A stretch of 13,334 nt of DNA from an uncultured Lachnospiraceae bacterium (lineage in GTDB: Bacteria > Bacillota > Clostridia > Lachnospirales > Lachnospiraceae), in NCBI GenBank assembly GCA_910584205.1, contig CAJUAA010000060.1, forward strand, positions 1-13,334. Reading direction: 5' to 3'. The position numbers and the translations under genes are program-made. The notes beneath the pieces were generated by a model. It saw only the letters and a list, made by a program, of their open reading frames with translations, did no database searches and was not told where the DNA came from. Each line of letters starts with the position of its first letter. Position 1 is the first letter of the stretch. Shown piece after piece: positions 13,113-13,334 of this stretch.

Positions 13113-13334
13113 TTACAGATCCCGCCTGCGGAATACCAGCCATCTGCTTAATATATAATTCATAATTGTTACGATTACCTGTACCAACAGCTTCACAAAT
13201 CTATCGTTAATTCCTAATCTGGTCACAAGTACAAACATGATGAACATATCCAGCATCAATGTACTAATCCTGGAAATATAAGGCTCTTCAAGGGTGATGG
13301 TGGGTAAAAAATACCCACAACCCCAGTGTTTATG
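13113..13334 (-). CDS. GtrA-family membrane protein, C-terminal part (5' end outside window)
   Basis: The frame is open from the window edge for 73 codons to TAA at 13113-13115. After a polar segment (LPTITLEEPYISR) there are two membrane helices: STLMLDMFIMFVLVTRLG and FVKLLVQVIVTIMNYILSR. The protein ends RWLVFRRRDL. The NYxLSRxxVF ending after the last helix is the signature of GtrA proteins. These small four-helix proteins often work with glycosyltransferases in moving or modifying lipid-linked sugars for surface polysaccharides. No clear terminator follows. The identification rests on the last third of the protein only. Confidence 0.75.
   Translation of the reverse strand, partial: HKHWGCGYFLPTITLEEPYISRISTLMLDMFIMFVLVTRLGINDRFVKLLVQVIVTIMNYILSRWLVFRRRDL

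Overview
The window looks like the chromosome of an anaerobic Firmicute, most likely a gut Lachnospiraceae-type Clostridium relative. The signs are strong AAGGAGG ribosome sites, sigma-A type promoters, an ECF sigma factor paired with a DUF4179 anti-sigma factor, a Bacillus-type manA, and protein sequences of clostridial flavour. The middle (about 1.95-12.3 kb) is visibly GC-richer than the two AT-rich ends. No tRNA, rRNA, CRISPR array, IS transposase or phage gene was seen.

Layout. (1) 1-1833, minus strand: an ECF sigma factor, its membrane-anchored anti-sigma partner (32 bp overlap) and the start of a small secreted protein form one operon. (2) 1950-6273, minus strand: gmd-fcl-manC-manA, a compact GDP-L-fucose operon with a candidate promoter at 6314-6342 and a hairpin terminator at 1901-1928. 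The order of action is ManA (Fru-6-P to Man-6-P), a phosphomannomutase encoded elsewhere, ManC (GDP-mannose), Gmd, then Fcl (GDP-L-fucose). (3) 6491-8575, plus strand: an AraC-family regulator, divergent from gmd, followed by a MerR-type DNA-binding domain fused to a SAM methyltransferase. (4) 8688-10739, plus strand: rfbB and rfbD of the dTDP-L-rhamnose pathway. rfbB is preceded by a promoter with a 19 bp spacer, the hallmark of MerR-controlled promoters. (5) 10859-12268, minus strand: dgt (dGTPase), with its own promoter and a remarkable 73-nt hairpin between its 3' end and that of rfbD. (6) 12474-12839: a compact locus of two convergent transcripts, read here as a candidate type I toxin-antitoxin system. 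A 43-residue membrane peptide is encoded on the minus strand behind a 12-codon leader, and a short plus-strand RNA overlaps its 3' end. (7) 12895-13334, minus strand: a short unrecognised ORF and the C-terminus of a GtrA-family membrane protein.

The centre supplies two activated deoxysugars, GDP-L-fucose and dTDP-L-rhamnose, for surface polysaccharide or glycan. Two local regulators sit between the two pathways, and GtrA at the right edge fits the same theme. The pathways are incomplete here: no rfbA, rfbC or phosphomannomutase lies in the window. The most novel item is the small convergent RNA and peptide locus beside dgt. The MerR-methyltransferase fusion with a MerR-type promoter directly downstream is second.
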